Positions 27,498 to 36,900 of a stretch of 64,000 bases of DNA are shown in pieces. The stretch is from Lachnospiraceae bacterium (GTDB lineage Bacteria; Bacillota; Clostridia; Lachnospirales; Lachnospiraceae): positions 248,001 through 312,000 of the forward strand of contig CAJTDD010000004.1 of NCBI GenBank assembly GCA_910574885.1, written 5' to 3'. The notes beneath the pieces were generated by a model. That model was not told the DNA's origin and made no database searches. It was given only the letters and a program-made list of their open reading frames with translations. The first letter of the stretch is position 1. Each line of letters begins with the position of its first letter. The translations under genes were made by a program, and so were the position numbers.

Positions 27498-28526
27498 TCA
27501 GTCGTTCTGATGCAGCCGAATATAGGAAAGCAGCCGTTCTCCATCCTCATGCAGGTGGATATCCTCATAGCGAATCACCTGCCCGCCCGTGTAAGCCAGC
27601 AGCATATACTCTTCCTTTATCTGCAAGGGTTTCAGCCCGGTAAAGAAAAATCCCTCTTTCCTAAGCATTTCATACCCGTAGACAGCCGATGAATCGCAAA
27701 GATTCAGATAGCAGAGTACCGTTGCATCCTCCCGCCGCCTAATCTGTCCCATCCGGTCAGACAGCCTGTCCGGGAAATCCGTCCCAATCTTCTGAACCGT
27801 CCAAATGTAGGAGTTATGTTCCTTCTCTTCCTTCCACCCCATCTGTGTCTTTTCACTTACAGGCAGCCTTAGGGTCTGATCCATCCGGCACTCCACCCCA
27901 AGCTCATGGTAAATCCGCTGCACCTCCCCTGTATGCTGCGAAGGGCAATACAGCGCTTTGTCAAATTCCCTGCACTCCCTCCTGCACATGACAGCCTGGC
28001 TCATTTTCCCTTCGGACGGCAGCATAAGACCCGGCACCATGACAGGATTCCGGTACAGCATCAGCCGAATCCCGCAGTACACGAACCCCCGCCTGGCAAG
28101 GCTTCCCTGGCTGATGCTGTTATGGGTCATCACATCCGCATATAGCGAGCAGATTCCCTCCTGCCCCTCGGCATAACGAAACAGGCGCTCCTCCTGCGCC
28201 TTTCCAATCCCCATTCCCCGGTAGGCTTTCTTCACTACCCGCAGCATCAGCAGCGCACTTCCGCAAAATTCCTCATCCTTGCGGACAGCCGAAGTGCTGA
28301 TAATCTCCCCCTCAGGAGTCACGCCGCACAGCACAGTCATCTCCCCGGCGGCACATTTCTCCAGAAGAAACTCCTCATCCAGATACTCCTTGTAAGGGTA
28401 TCCCCCTCCATAGAAATCTTCAATACACCTGCAAAATTGCTCTCCGTCCCCTTGCCGGAACAGTCGGAAACAGACGTTCACAGAACGTCCCTTCTCCCGA
28501 TTCTCAAATATCAAGCCAGAATCCAT
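27498..28526 (-). CDS. GNAT-domain protein of the signalling cluster
   Basis: A 342-residue protein. Residues about 20-160 form a GNAT acetyltransferase fold; the acetyl-CoA loop reads RVVKKAYRGMGIGKAQEERL and the beta-bulge region follows in DVMTHNSISQGSLARRG. The C-terminal 180 residues match nothing I recognise. GGGAGGGG precedes the ATG. It lies between the first MATE-ATPase gene and the phosphatase, in the same direction. It could modify the peptide product or a signalling protein; there is no direct evidence for either. Confidence 0.75.
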   Translation of the reverse strand: MDSGLIFENREKGRSVNVCFRLFRQGDGEQFCRCIEDFYGGGYPYKEYLDEEFLLEKCAAGEMTVLCGVTPEGEIISTSAVRKDEEFCGSALLMLRVVKKAYRGMGIGKAQEERLFRYAEGQEGICSLYADVMTHNSISQGSLARRGFVYCGIRLMLYRNPVMVPGLMLPSEGKMSQAVMCRRECREFDKALYCPSQHTGEVQRIYHELGVECRMDQTLRLPVSEKTQMGWKEEKEHNSYIWTVQKIGTDFPDRLSDRMGQIRRREDATVLCYLNLCDSSAVYGYEMLRKEGFFFTGLKPLQIKEEYMLLAYTGGQVIRYEDIHLHEDGERLLSYIRLHQND

Positions 28527-28571
28527 AACGCCATCCCCTCCCTAGAGCGTGTTTCAAAGTTCGATTGAAAA

Positions 28572-30368
28572 TCAAAACAAAATCACTAAATGATTCATGC
28601 CGAATGTCTCCCGAAACTGAATATCCTTTGCCGTCCCTACAATCATCTTAATCCCAAGCACCTCGTCTTCCATCTCCTCATTCTCCCGGTTTTCCTCATA
28701 AAAACGTACAGGGTCAAAAATCTTCCCGGAATTCCGGATACAAAGCAGCACATCCTCCCCCGTTCTCATGATACGGATATCTATAAACTGCTCTGTCTGC
28801 CTCGAAGAGGCAGACATTTCGAGATGTTCTTTGGGTATACAGTAAGTCACGATCACCGTCAGCATTTCCTCAATCGCCAGACTGACCTGCATCGTCTTTT
28901 TTGCCGTAATACCGGAAGATTCACAAAATTCCGTAATCTTATTAGAGGCAAACATCACATCCTCCATTGTGTTGCGTACAGAGAACGAAATCTCCCCTTC
29001 TCCTTCCCGGGAGGTATCAAGCAGATACCTGTCAAGGCAGGGCGACCGCCGCCGGATCCCCTTCACCACCAGCAGGATTGTGCCAAGCGTAAGGATATCT
29101 GCCGCCGCAAGCGCCATCCAGATTCCCTCCACACCTGCAAAAGAACCCAACAATAGGACAGCCGGAGCCAGATAAAAAAACAGCCGCAAAGACAGAACCA
29201 AATTCGACAGCATGGACCTCTGTATCGTATTAAAATACCCGGACATCATCAGATTGGGAAACGCGAACAGGAAACTGACCGCCAGACAGATCATCGCCTG
29301 ACGGCTCCCCTGTCTGGCAGAGGGCTCCGTAATATTGAAAATGAAACAGAACAAGCCGGGAAACAATGCGGCCAAGGCAGACGACGCCACCGTCAGGATA
29401 CCCCCGACCTTCATCGCCCTTTGGCATATCCGCCTTATACTTCCCCAATCCTTCTCCCCCAGAAAAACGCCGACAATCGGCATCAGCGCCGATGCAACTC
29501 CTGTCATGATTCCAGTCACCAGATCCGATACGCTCTTGACCAGTGAAAAGACCGGCAGATATGAGGCGGCCCCTATCCCTAGCAGCATCCCGTTAATCAG
29601 CAAGACTTTCAGCGCGTTCAACAGATTGTTGCAGCCATTGGGACTGCCGCAGACAAGAATCTCTCCCATCAGCCGGGCAGCCGGGCGCATTTTTACCAGT
29701 CGGGTATTCATTGTCTTCCGAAACAAAAGAAACAGTCCAATCCCAGCCGTCAGGCTCATTGACAGGCCTGTGGCAATGCTTGCGCCCTTCATCCCCATCC
29801 CGCACACAGGCGACAGGAAGAGCCATGTCAGCAATACGTTCAATCCACCGGACAGCAAAAATAGCAGTGAGGACGCCTGAGGCTTCCCTTCACTCTTCAG
29901 GAAATTCAAGGGAAGATAGATAAACAGAGTCCCGCTGCCGCCGATCACATACCAGAACAGATAATCCGCCGCATACTCCCGCACTAGTCCTTCGCCGCCC
30001 AGCAGAGAAAGCAGCGGCTCCATTGCCAAAAGCGCCAATGCCGTCGTCAGCACACAGACCGCCGTTGTCATCCAAAAGGACAGCGTAAACACCTGCCGAT
30101 AGGAATCATAATCGTTTTTCCCGACATAGAGATTCGCCGCAATCGAGCCGCCCATGCCGATCACTGCGCCGATGGTATAATAAAACAAATAGACGGGGCC
30201 AACCAGCGACATGGCAGCCAGCCCCGTCTCCCCAAGGAAACGCCCTACAATCACCGTGTCAATCATCCCGCTCATGCTGGCAGCCAGCATGGAAAGGATA
30301 GACGCGGTAACATATTTTCCATAGACCGTTTTCAGAAAAAAGTTATTTCGCCTTAGTTCCCGATCCAT
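28572..30368 (-). CDS. MATE exporter fused to a degenerate RsbW-like domain
   Basis: A 598-residue fusion. Residues about 1-450 form a 12-segment MATE transporter (two MatE repeats), and about 460-598 form a GHKL ATPase domain of the RsbW type (SVRNTMEDVMFASNKITEF). In this copy the N-box Asn is Val (SLAIEEMLTVIVTYC) and the G1 Asp is Asn (CIRNSGKIFDP), so ATP binding is probably lost. It may act as a binding platform for the STAS protein, whose gene lies just upstream. The second fusion (32179-33948) has an intact ATPase. Confidence 0.9.
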   Translation of the reverse strand: MDRELRRNNFFLKTVYGKYVTASILSMLAASMSGMIDTVIVGRFLGETGLAAMSLVGPVYLFYYTIGAVIGMGGSIAANLYVGKNDYDSYRQVFTLSFWMTTAVCVLTTALALLAMEPLLSLLGGEGLVREYAADYLFWYVIGGSGTLFIYLPLNFLKSEGKPQASSLLFLLSGGLNVLLTWLFLSPVCGMGMKGASIATGLSMSLTAGIGLFLLFRKTMNTRLVKMRPAARLMGEILVCGSPNGCNNLLNALKVLLINGMLLGIGAASYLPVFSLVKSVSDLVTGIMTGVASALMPIVGVFLGEKDWGSIRRICQRAMKVGGILTVASSALAALFPGLFCFIFNITEPSARQGSRQAMICLAVSFLFAFPNLMMSGYFNTIQRSMLSNLVLSLRLFFYLAPAVLLLGSFAGVEGIWMALAAADILTLGTILLVVKGIRRRSPCLDRYLLDTSREGEGEISFSVRNTMEDVMFASNKITEFCESSGITAKKTMQVSLAIEEMLTVIVTYCIPKEHLEMSASSRQTEQFIDIRIMRTGEDVLLCIRNSGKIFDPVRFYEENRENEEMEDEVLGIKMIVGTAKDIQFRETFGMNHLVILF

Positions 30369-30399
30369 ATCTACATCCTGTCACAAAACCTGCCCGAAA

Positions 30400-30699
30400 C
30401 TACTTCTCAATCGTCAGGATATCCGCAAACCCGGTCACATCGAAAATCTCCATGATAGTCTCATTTACATGGATCACCTTCATGCTGCCCTGCTTATTCA
30501 TCGTCTTCTGCGCGCCCAAAAGCACTCTCAGGCCTGCCGATGACAGATAATCAAGGCTGCCCATGTCAATCGTCAGTTCCGTCACGCCGTCAAGGCTGCT
30601 CTTGATGACTTTCTCAAGTTCCGGAGCCGTAGTTGTGTCGAGCCTTCCCTCAAGGGACAGGCAAAGCTGATTACCATTCTGATTTTTTGTAATATTCAT
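30400..30699 (-). CDS. STAS-domain anti-anti-sigma-like protein
   Basis: A 99-residue STAS protein of the SpoIIAA/RsbV class. The phospho-acceptor segment reads GSLDYLSSAGLRVLL, with the Ser in the usual place before AG. Unphosphorylated forms bind RsbW-like kinases. It lies 31 bases before the first MATE-ATPase fusion and shares the block with a kinase and a phosphatase, completing a partner-switching module. AGGTAGG precedes the ATG. Confidence 0.92.
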   Translation of the reverse strand: MNITKNQNGNQLCLSLEGRLDTTTAPELEKVIKSSLDGVTELTIDMGSLDYLSSAGLRVLLGAQKTMNKQGSMKVIHVNETIMEIFDVTGFADILTIEK

Positions 30700-30796
30700 A
30701 TTCCTACCTCATTTCTTTCTGAATTTCTTTCGCAGTTACCGCCGGGTAATCTTCCATCCTCAATTTCACGGCAGGTTTCCCCGGAAAACACTCCTC

Positions 30797-31297
30797 TCAT
30801 GCCAACACATTCTTATGTATCAGATTCGCAAGGGGATAGTTCGTCGGATTCGTGTACTGCATAATCTTCTTTCTGACCTCGTCCTTCTTCTTCTGATCCT
30901 CGTCTTCCTTTTTCGAGAAATCATCGATCAAAAACTCAATATTCTTCTGCATCATCCGGACCGTATGAGCCATATTTCCCATGATGTCGATGACATTTCT
31001 CGGGTTGGCGGCAATGAATTCTTCCAGTGAATCATTGGTGACACGCATAACAAGCACTTCGTTATAGGCAACCACCGTGTAAATACACGGCAAGTCGGAA
31101 AATACGTTCAATTCCCCGAAACACCTGCCCTTGGAGTAGATCCCAATCAAATGCTCTTCCTTCTCCCCATAGCGGTTAAAGACTGCCACGGAACCGGATA
31201 AAATCTTAAACATGCTGTCGTTTACTTCTCCCTCTTTCAGAATCATTTCATCTGCGTGAAACGTCTGCATCCTGGGTTTCTTCTTTTTTTCGTCCAT
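30797..31297 (-). CDS. Cyclic-nucleotide-binding-domain protein
   Basis: A 166-residue protein made of one CRP-like cNMP-binding beta barrel (about 10-125), with the cassette GRCFGELNVFSDLPCIYTVVA, then a helical charged tail. The Arg of the classic nucleotide cassette is not obvious, so the ligand may differ. There is no DNA-binding helix-turn-helix, so it probably acts by protein contact in the signalling block. AGGGGA precedes the start. Confidence 0.85.
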   Translation of the reverse strand: MDEKKKKPRMQTFHADEMILKEGEVNDSMFKILSGSVAVFNRYGEKEEHLIGIYSKGRCFGELNVFSDLPCIYTVVAYNEVLVMRVTNDSLEEFIAANPRNVIDIMGNMAHTVRMMQKNIEFLIDDFSKKEDEDQKKKDEVRKKIMQYTNPTNYPLANLIHKNVLA

Positions 31298-31310
31298 ATC
31301 TGTCTGTCCC

Positions 31311-31893
31311 CTAATCTCCTATATCCGTATGCCCCTGCTCAAACTCCCACTGCAGGCCGTATTTATCAATGAAATAAAAATACTTGGTGTTGCCTAAGAT
31401 ATCCGCCGCCTTCTGCTTTCCCTCGGCGTCATTCTCTTTTGCCTCGTCGAAATAGTGGAAATCTGACGGCTCAGTTTTGCTGATTTGGTAGACTTTATAG
31501 TCTTCCGTAGTATTGATCAAGGTTATGTCAGGCTGTGCTTTGATATACTCAAAAGCTTCTTCGATATTAATAACCTTCAAGGCAACGTGCCTGGCGCCGC
31601 TGATATCGTTTGCATGGAAGCATATTGGCTCCTGACGTCCTTTCGGGTTGTGGTAGCACATTAATTCGATGGTAAATTTGGTTCCCGGAACATCCATGAA
31701 GCCGATGGATACTTCGGCTTCTTCGGCCTCCTTAATAAAGCCGCCTGCCTGAAAGAACCCTTTATTCTTCCAATGAGGGATATGCTGGTTCGGGACTGCC
31801 CCCCAAGATCCTCTCGTAATACTTGAACGCCTCCGGTACGTCGTCTACGAAGATGCAGACATGTGAAAGACCTGTAAAAGTTGGTTTTTGCAT
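31311..31893 (-). pseudogene. VOC (glyoxalase-like) protein with a one-base frameshift
   Basis: The first 45 codons (MQKPTFTGLSHVCIFVDD and on to YYERILGG) read as a glyoxalase/VOC N-terminus and then hit a stop. The next frame continues the fold (HWKNKGFFQAGGFIKEAEE) to 31311 (YGLQWEFEQGHTDIGD). The shift lies at a run of six G around 31799-31804; five G would restore one frame of about 193 residues. It may be a real mutation, a phase-variable tract or a sequencing error. It lies between the cNMP gene and a DUF6485 gene, with AAAGGAAA before the start. Confidence 0.8.
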
Positions 31894-31914
31894 AGATATA
31901 TTTCCTTTCAATTC

Positions 31915-32109
31915 TCATTTGATAATGCCGCGGTCACGGCATAACGCTTCTATACTTCTGTCATAGGTAGCCTCGGCTTCTTTAGAAAAAAAGCAGCCCG
32001 GTACTCCCTCATTGTGGTCCCGGTGATGGGCCACACATTCACAACATTTTCCATGCCTTGGACAGTCATATGTACATGGACATGGTCTTTGGTTCTCGCA
32101 ATGATTCAT
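31915..32109 (-). CDS. Small cysteine-rich protein (DUF6485-like)
   Basis: A 64-residue protein with a dense Cys/His pattern (PCPCTYDC, KCCECVAHH, then GCFFSKEAE), resembling the DUF6485 small proteins of Lachnospiraceae. It probably binds a metal or cluster; function unknown. The start MNHCENQR is chosen because AGGAGG lies seven bases before it. A TATAAT-like box about 30 bases upstream could be its own promoter, with VOC following. Confidence 0.75.
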   Translation of the reverse strand: MNHCENQRPCPCTYDCPRHGKCCECVAHHRDHNEGVPGCFFSKEAEATYDRSIEALCRDRGIIK

Positions 32110-32178
32110 GTTATTATCCTCCTTACGCAATTATAACAATCTGTCTTCTTAAATTGTTGCAGTTGGGATAATATGTAT

Positions 32179-33948
32179 CTATTTAGGGACAATATTCAGT
32201 TCAGCTACCGTATTATTCATATTCAGCACCCGCATATACTGGAAATCCGACATAATCTTTTTAAGCAAGGCGATTCCACCTACAGTCACGTCCTCTTTTT
32301 GCTCCTCGCCGTCCGGTCTATACTCCAACGGATTGAAAGGAATGCCGTCGTCACGGATCCGCAGGATATACTTATCATCCTGTATGGTAAAGCTAATATC
32401 CATGTAATTCTTCCGGTCATCCCGGTAGCCGTACTGCACAATATTCGCGGCAATCTCCTCCATGGCAAGGCCAAGGATCTTGGCATCCCGCTCCGTAATA
32501 TGATTCTCCTCACAGAAGGAGAACAATTTCTCACGGAACGCAATGACCTCATCCAAGTCATTTCGGATGGAACAGTCTAGGTTCTTGACTTGCTCCACTT
32601 CCGGCAGCATATAGACTCCCCGCTCGAACCTGCCTTTTCTCTGCCCAAGCATCCGGTACAGGCAGCTCAGCAGAATCGTAGCAGCTTCGCTTACGACTGC
32701 CGCCGCGCACACTCCAAAAAGTCCCCACAGGAAAATCCCGCCAAGGGTCAGGGGCACAATGACCAGAAATCCCTGAAGCGCCGTGATCACCGTAGACAGC
32801 CCGGGCTGTAAGATCGTCTGGTAGTAGGACATCAAAAACTTATTGTACACATAGAACGGAAAACTCAGCGCAAAGATACGAAGGGCCATATTGCACATGC
32901 CAAGCATCTCCCCCTGGGTAATCCCGAAAAGTCCCGCAATAAACTGAGGCGCCGCAAGGAATATCAGAAGCAGCGCGGCAATCGCAAGATAACTGTAGGT
33001 AAGCACCTTTTTGCAAAGCACACGGATCCCATAGTAATCCTTCTCCCCGTAGAGAATTCCCGCAATATTCTGCACCAGCCCGATAATACCGCCCACGCAC
33101 AGCTCCGCAATCAGCACCGCATTGGCGCAGACCGAGTAGACTGCCATAGGGTCATTTCCCAAGATCCTGACAATGGCAGAATTGATGATCACAGACTTTA
33201 AAGCCGACATCAACGTAAACGCCGCACTGGGAATTCCCGCCTTTGCCGCAAGGCCGGCATAACGCAGCGTCTCCCCCGCGGGCTTTCGCAGATGCAGCAT
33301 CCGGTGCTTTGAGCGGAAATAGAACACCACCGTCACCATCCCGGCAAAATAACCGATCACGGTGGCAAGAGCACTTCCCGCCATCCCGATTTTCAACCCT
33401 TTCAGGAAAACCAGATCCAACGCCAGATTGACCACATTGGCAATGATAAAAAGCATACTGCCAAGCTGGGGATGGTTATCCGCGTTCATAAAATAGCAGA
33501 AGATAATCGCCAGCGTCAGAATCGGTATCCCTCCAAAATTCACGGCAATATAGGGCTGCGCCAACGCCGCAAGGGTCTCATTGCCCGCAAGGACCGTTGC
33601 AAGAATGCCGGGAAGGGACGGGGTAAACACCGCAAAGAACAGCGACAGGACCAGCCCCGCCCCGACCGAAGCGCTGAACACACCGTCCGCCTCCCGGGTA
33701 TTCCTTTTCCCCAACAGCACGGCGGCTTTTGCCGCCCCTCCCATTGCCAGCATCATAGCAGGCATCTGAAGGAGCAGCAGCACAGGCATGGAAATCTCGA
33801 TTGCCGCCATGGCATCCGGGCCAAGAATATTCCCTACAATCATGCCGTCCACCACATTCCCAAGCTGCATCGCCACCGTCATCAGCACACCGGGCAAAAT
33901 ATACTGATGAATCTTCTTATTAATCAAAAATCCATTTCTCTCCATCAT
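32179..33948 (-). CDS. MATE exporter fused to an intact RsbW-like ATPase domain
   Basis: A 589-residue fusion: a 12-segment MATE transporter (about 1-450) and a C-terminal GHKL domain (about 455-589). Here the ATPase motifs are whole: N box LGLAMEEIAANIVQYGY, G1 IRDDGIPFNPL and a glycine loop VGGIALLKKI. It starts six bases after the NRPS stop, so the two are translationally coupled and it is the best candidate exporter for the NRPS product. The ATPase tail may phosphorylate a STAS protein or gate transport; both are inference. Confidence 0.92.
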   Translation of the reverse strand: MMERNGFLINKKIHQYILPGVLMTVAMQLGNVVDGMIVGNILGPDAMAAIEISMPVLLLLQMPAMMLAMGGAAKAAVLLGKRNTREADGVFSASVGAGLVLSLFFAVFTPSLPGILATVLAGNETLAALAQPYIAVNFGGIPILTLAIIFCYFMNADNHPQLGSMLFIIANVVNLALDLVFLKGLKIGMAGSALATVIGYFAGMVTVVFYFRSKHRMLHLRKPAGETLRYAGLAAKAGIPSAAFTLMSALKSVIINSAIVRILGNDPMAVYSVCANAVLIAELCVGGIIGLVQNIAGILYGEKDYYGIRVLCKKVLTYSYLAIAALLLIFLAAPQFIAGLFGITQGEMLGMCNMALRIFALSFPFYVYNKFLMSYYQTILQPGLSTVITALQGFLVIVPLTLGGIFLWGLFGVCAAAVVSEAATILLSCLYRMLGQRKGRFERGVYMLPEVEQVKNLDCSIRNDLDEVIAFREKLFSFCEENHITERDAKILGLAMEEIAANIVQYGYRDDRKNYMDISFTIQDDKYILRIRDDGIPFNPLEYRPDGEEQKEDVTVGGIALLKKIMSDFQYMRVLNMNNTVAELNIVPK

Positions 33949-33954
33949 GCAATC

Positions 33955-36900
33955 CTATATTCTCCCGTCAAAAAATCCCAGCGTTTGAAGGGCTGTAAGC
34001 GCATTTTTCAGATATCCCCCATCCGGCATCGGCCACTTGAACCCAAGCCTGTAAAGCGCCTTAGTCGTAAAGCCGTTATCCGCATCAATATAGACCGAAC
34101 TGTTATCCTTATCACTGGAAGAATAGGCAATCAGCCCTGAAATCAATTCATTCTTCTCCTCATTCTCAAGGGCAGAAAGCAATGCCTCGTTAAACTCCTC
34201 ATCACTCACAATCTCAACCTCAATCCCCGACCGGTTCATCTGTTCGACGACATCCGCCATCTGAATCAGATAACTGCTATAGGCATGGAACACGCTGAAT
34301 TCTCCTGCTGACGAAGCCAGCCTGACAATCGCCTCCGCCGTAGAATCAATCGGGGAAAACTCCGCCGGCATATCCAGCATGGAAACCGGGAATTTTCCAA
34401 GAGCCACATACCCCCGCAGGGTACGCATGAACCCGTTGGTGACAGAATTAATCTGGAACTCTCCGTCACTGACACGGCTCATCAGATTTCCGACCCGAAT
34501 CACCATACCTTTCATTCCAGCGGCGACAGCCTCAAGAACCGCCTTCTCCGCCCGGAACTTCGTGTCTATATACTTATTCGTCAGACTCTGCCCGAAGAAC
34601 AGCTCATCCTCATGGAGCTTCTTCTCCGCCGGGAATTTTTCCGCCACATTCTCGCCTGCAATACTCACGGTGGAAATCTGAATCAACTCTCTTCCCGTGT
34701 CCTTACACAGCCCAATCAGATTCAGAACTCCCTGATAATTCACCTGTTCCAGGGTATTATCCGCTGAAAAATGCTTCACGCACGCCGCACAGTTAATCAC
34801 CAGTTCAAAATCATAGGCGCTCAATCCAATAACCGCGTCTCCGTCCGTAATATCTCCCTCAATCAGTCTGATTCTTTCACCAAACAATTCCTCGTAAGGA
34901 TTGTCGAAATAGTACACCAGCATGCTCTTGAGCCGTTTTTCCAGAGAAAAAGCCTTCCCCTTTCGCATCAGGCAATAGACGACCTGATTTCCATTATCAA
35001 TCAAATACTTCAGGATATGCGCTCCAAGGAAGCCGTTTGCCCCGGTCAACAGGATGTTTCCGGCTACTTGCGGACGAATCTCATCCACAAATTCCACGCG
35101 GTTTCTGCTCAAGACCTTCTCCAAAGACCCTTGTAACTCCTGTCCATCCTCCGTCGCGTCCTCATCGCCGCCCTTTCCTTCTATCTCCTGGATATGACGT
35201 TCCAGGCTAAGGGGCGTCTTATATTCAAACAAATCCCCATAGGAGATTGGCAGGCCCTCGCTCATGCATTTCATGGCCACCTTGGACGCTGACAGAGACG
35301 TACCGCCGTTCTCGAAGAAATCATCCTCAATCCCAATCTGCTCCATGCCAAGAGCCATCTCAAAAATCTCGCACAGCTTCCTCTGTAAATCTGAACGCGG
35401 CTTCACATAATTCTTTTTCTCCGCCGTATATTCCGGTTCTGGAAGGGCCCGCTTGTTCACCTTGCCATTATTGGTCAGCGGAAGCTCCGGAAGCTGCATC
35501 AGCACACTTGGCACCATATAAGGCGTCAGGTACTTCTGCATGAAACAAGTTAGATTCTGCCTGTCAATCTGGCTCTCCGCCACGAAATACCCGCATAAGA
35601 ACTGAATCGAATCCTTCTCTTTCACCAGCACCACGCTGGACTTCACGGTAGGATACTGGTTCATGACATTCTCAATCTCATCCAGCTCCACGCGTAATCC
35701 CCTAAGCTTTACCTGATTGTCCATACGTCCCATGAACTCAATCTTTCCATGGTGATTCCATTTCGCCAAGTCGCCGCTTCTGTATGCATTCCTTCCCTCA
35801 AACTGGATAAACTTGTCCGCCGTCATCTCCGGCTTGCCCACATAGCCCCTGCCGACACCGTTTCCGATAATCAACAATTCCCCCGGTACGCCTGCCGGCA
35901 AGAGATTCCGGTAACGGTCGATCATCACCATCTTGATATTCGCCATCGGCTTACCAATAGTAATCTTATCCCCCGTCACCTGGTCAAAGGCACAGCCGAT
36001 GGTAGTCTCTGTCGGGCCATACCCATTGAACACCAAAGCCTCCGTCCCAAGAGCCTTAATCTTATCGTAAAGAGCCTCTGGAAATGCCTCTGCGCCAACG
36101 TTGAACACCTTAATCTGCGACAGCGCTTTATTCATCTCCGGCAGGTCAATAATATTTATCAAATACGAAGGCGTGCAGGTCAGCACATCCACCCTATTAT
36201 CAAGAATCAGTTTCGCAAGAGCCATAGGGTTATGGATTTCCTCCTCATTTGCCATGCAGACCGTAATCCCATGGTACAGCGGGTTACATTCCTCCAGAAT
36301 GGAAACGTCAAAGGTAATGGCCGCAAATGCCAGCGATACGGTGGCATTATATACATACGCCTGAGCCTCCACGTTATAAGGGTTGTCATCCACATAATTC
36401 ACCAGATTCCGATGCTCAATCATGACTCCCTTTGGCTTCCCGGTAGAACCGGAAGTGTAAATACAGTAACACAGATTCTCCGGCCGAATATCCACAGCAG
36501 GGTTTCCGGTTTTTCCACCCTCGGCCAGAAGCTCCTCAATGAACAATGCTCGGACAGAAAGCTTATCCAAAAGCATCTTACGCTCTTTGGCCAGACTTTG
36601 CGGCATCAGCAGGAACTCAGCCTTGGAATCCTCCAGTATATAACTGATTCTCTCGTCAGGGTATTCCGGGTCAATGGGAAGAAATGCGCCTCCCGCCTTC
36701 ATGATACCCTGTCTTGCGGCGTAGACCTCCACCGTCCTCGGCAACATAACGCCGACCATCTGCTCTACTTTAAGCCCCATATCGATCAGGCGGTTCGCAA
36801 TCTTGTTGGCATTCTCGTTCAGCTCTCTAAAGGTCAGGGAGCGTCCGCAGGCAATTACAGCCGTCTTGTCAGGATACAGAGCCGCCTGCCTCTCAAACAG

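Noticed and set aside
24634..33948. A sigma-B-type general stress operon
   Set aside because: Kinase, STAS and phosphatase are present but no sigma factor gene, and the neighbours are exporters and an NRPS.
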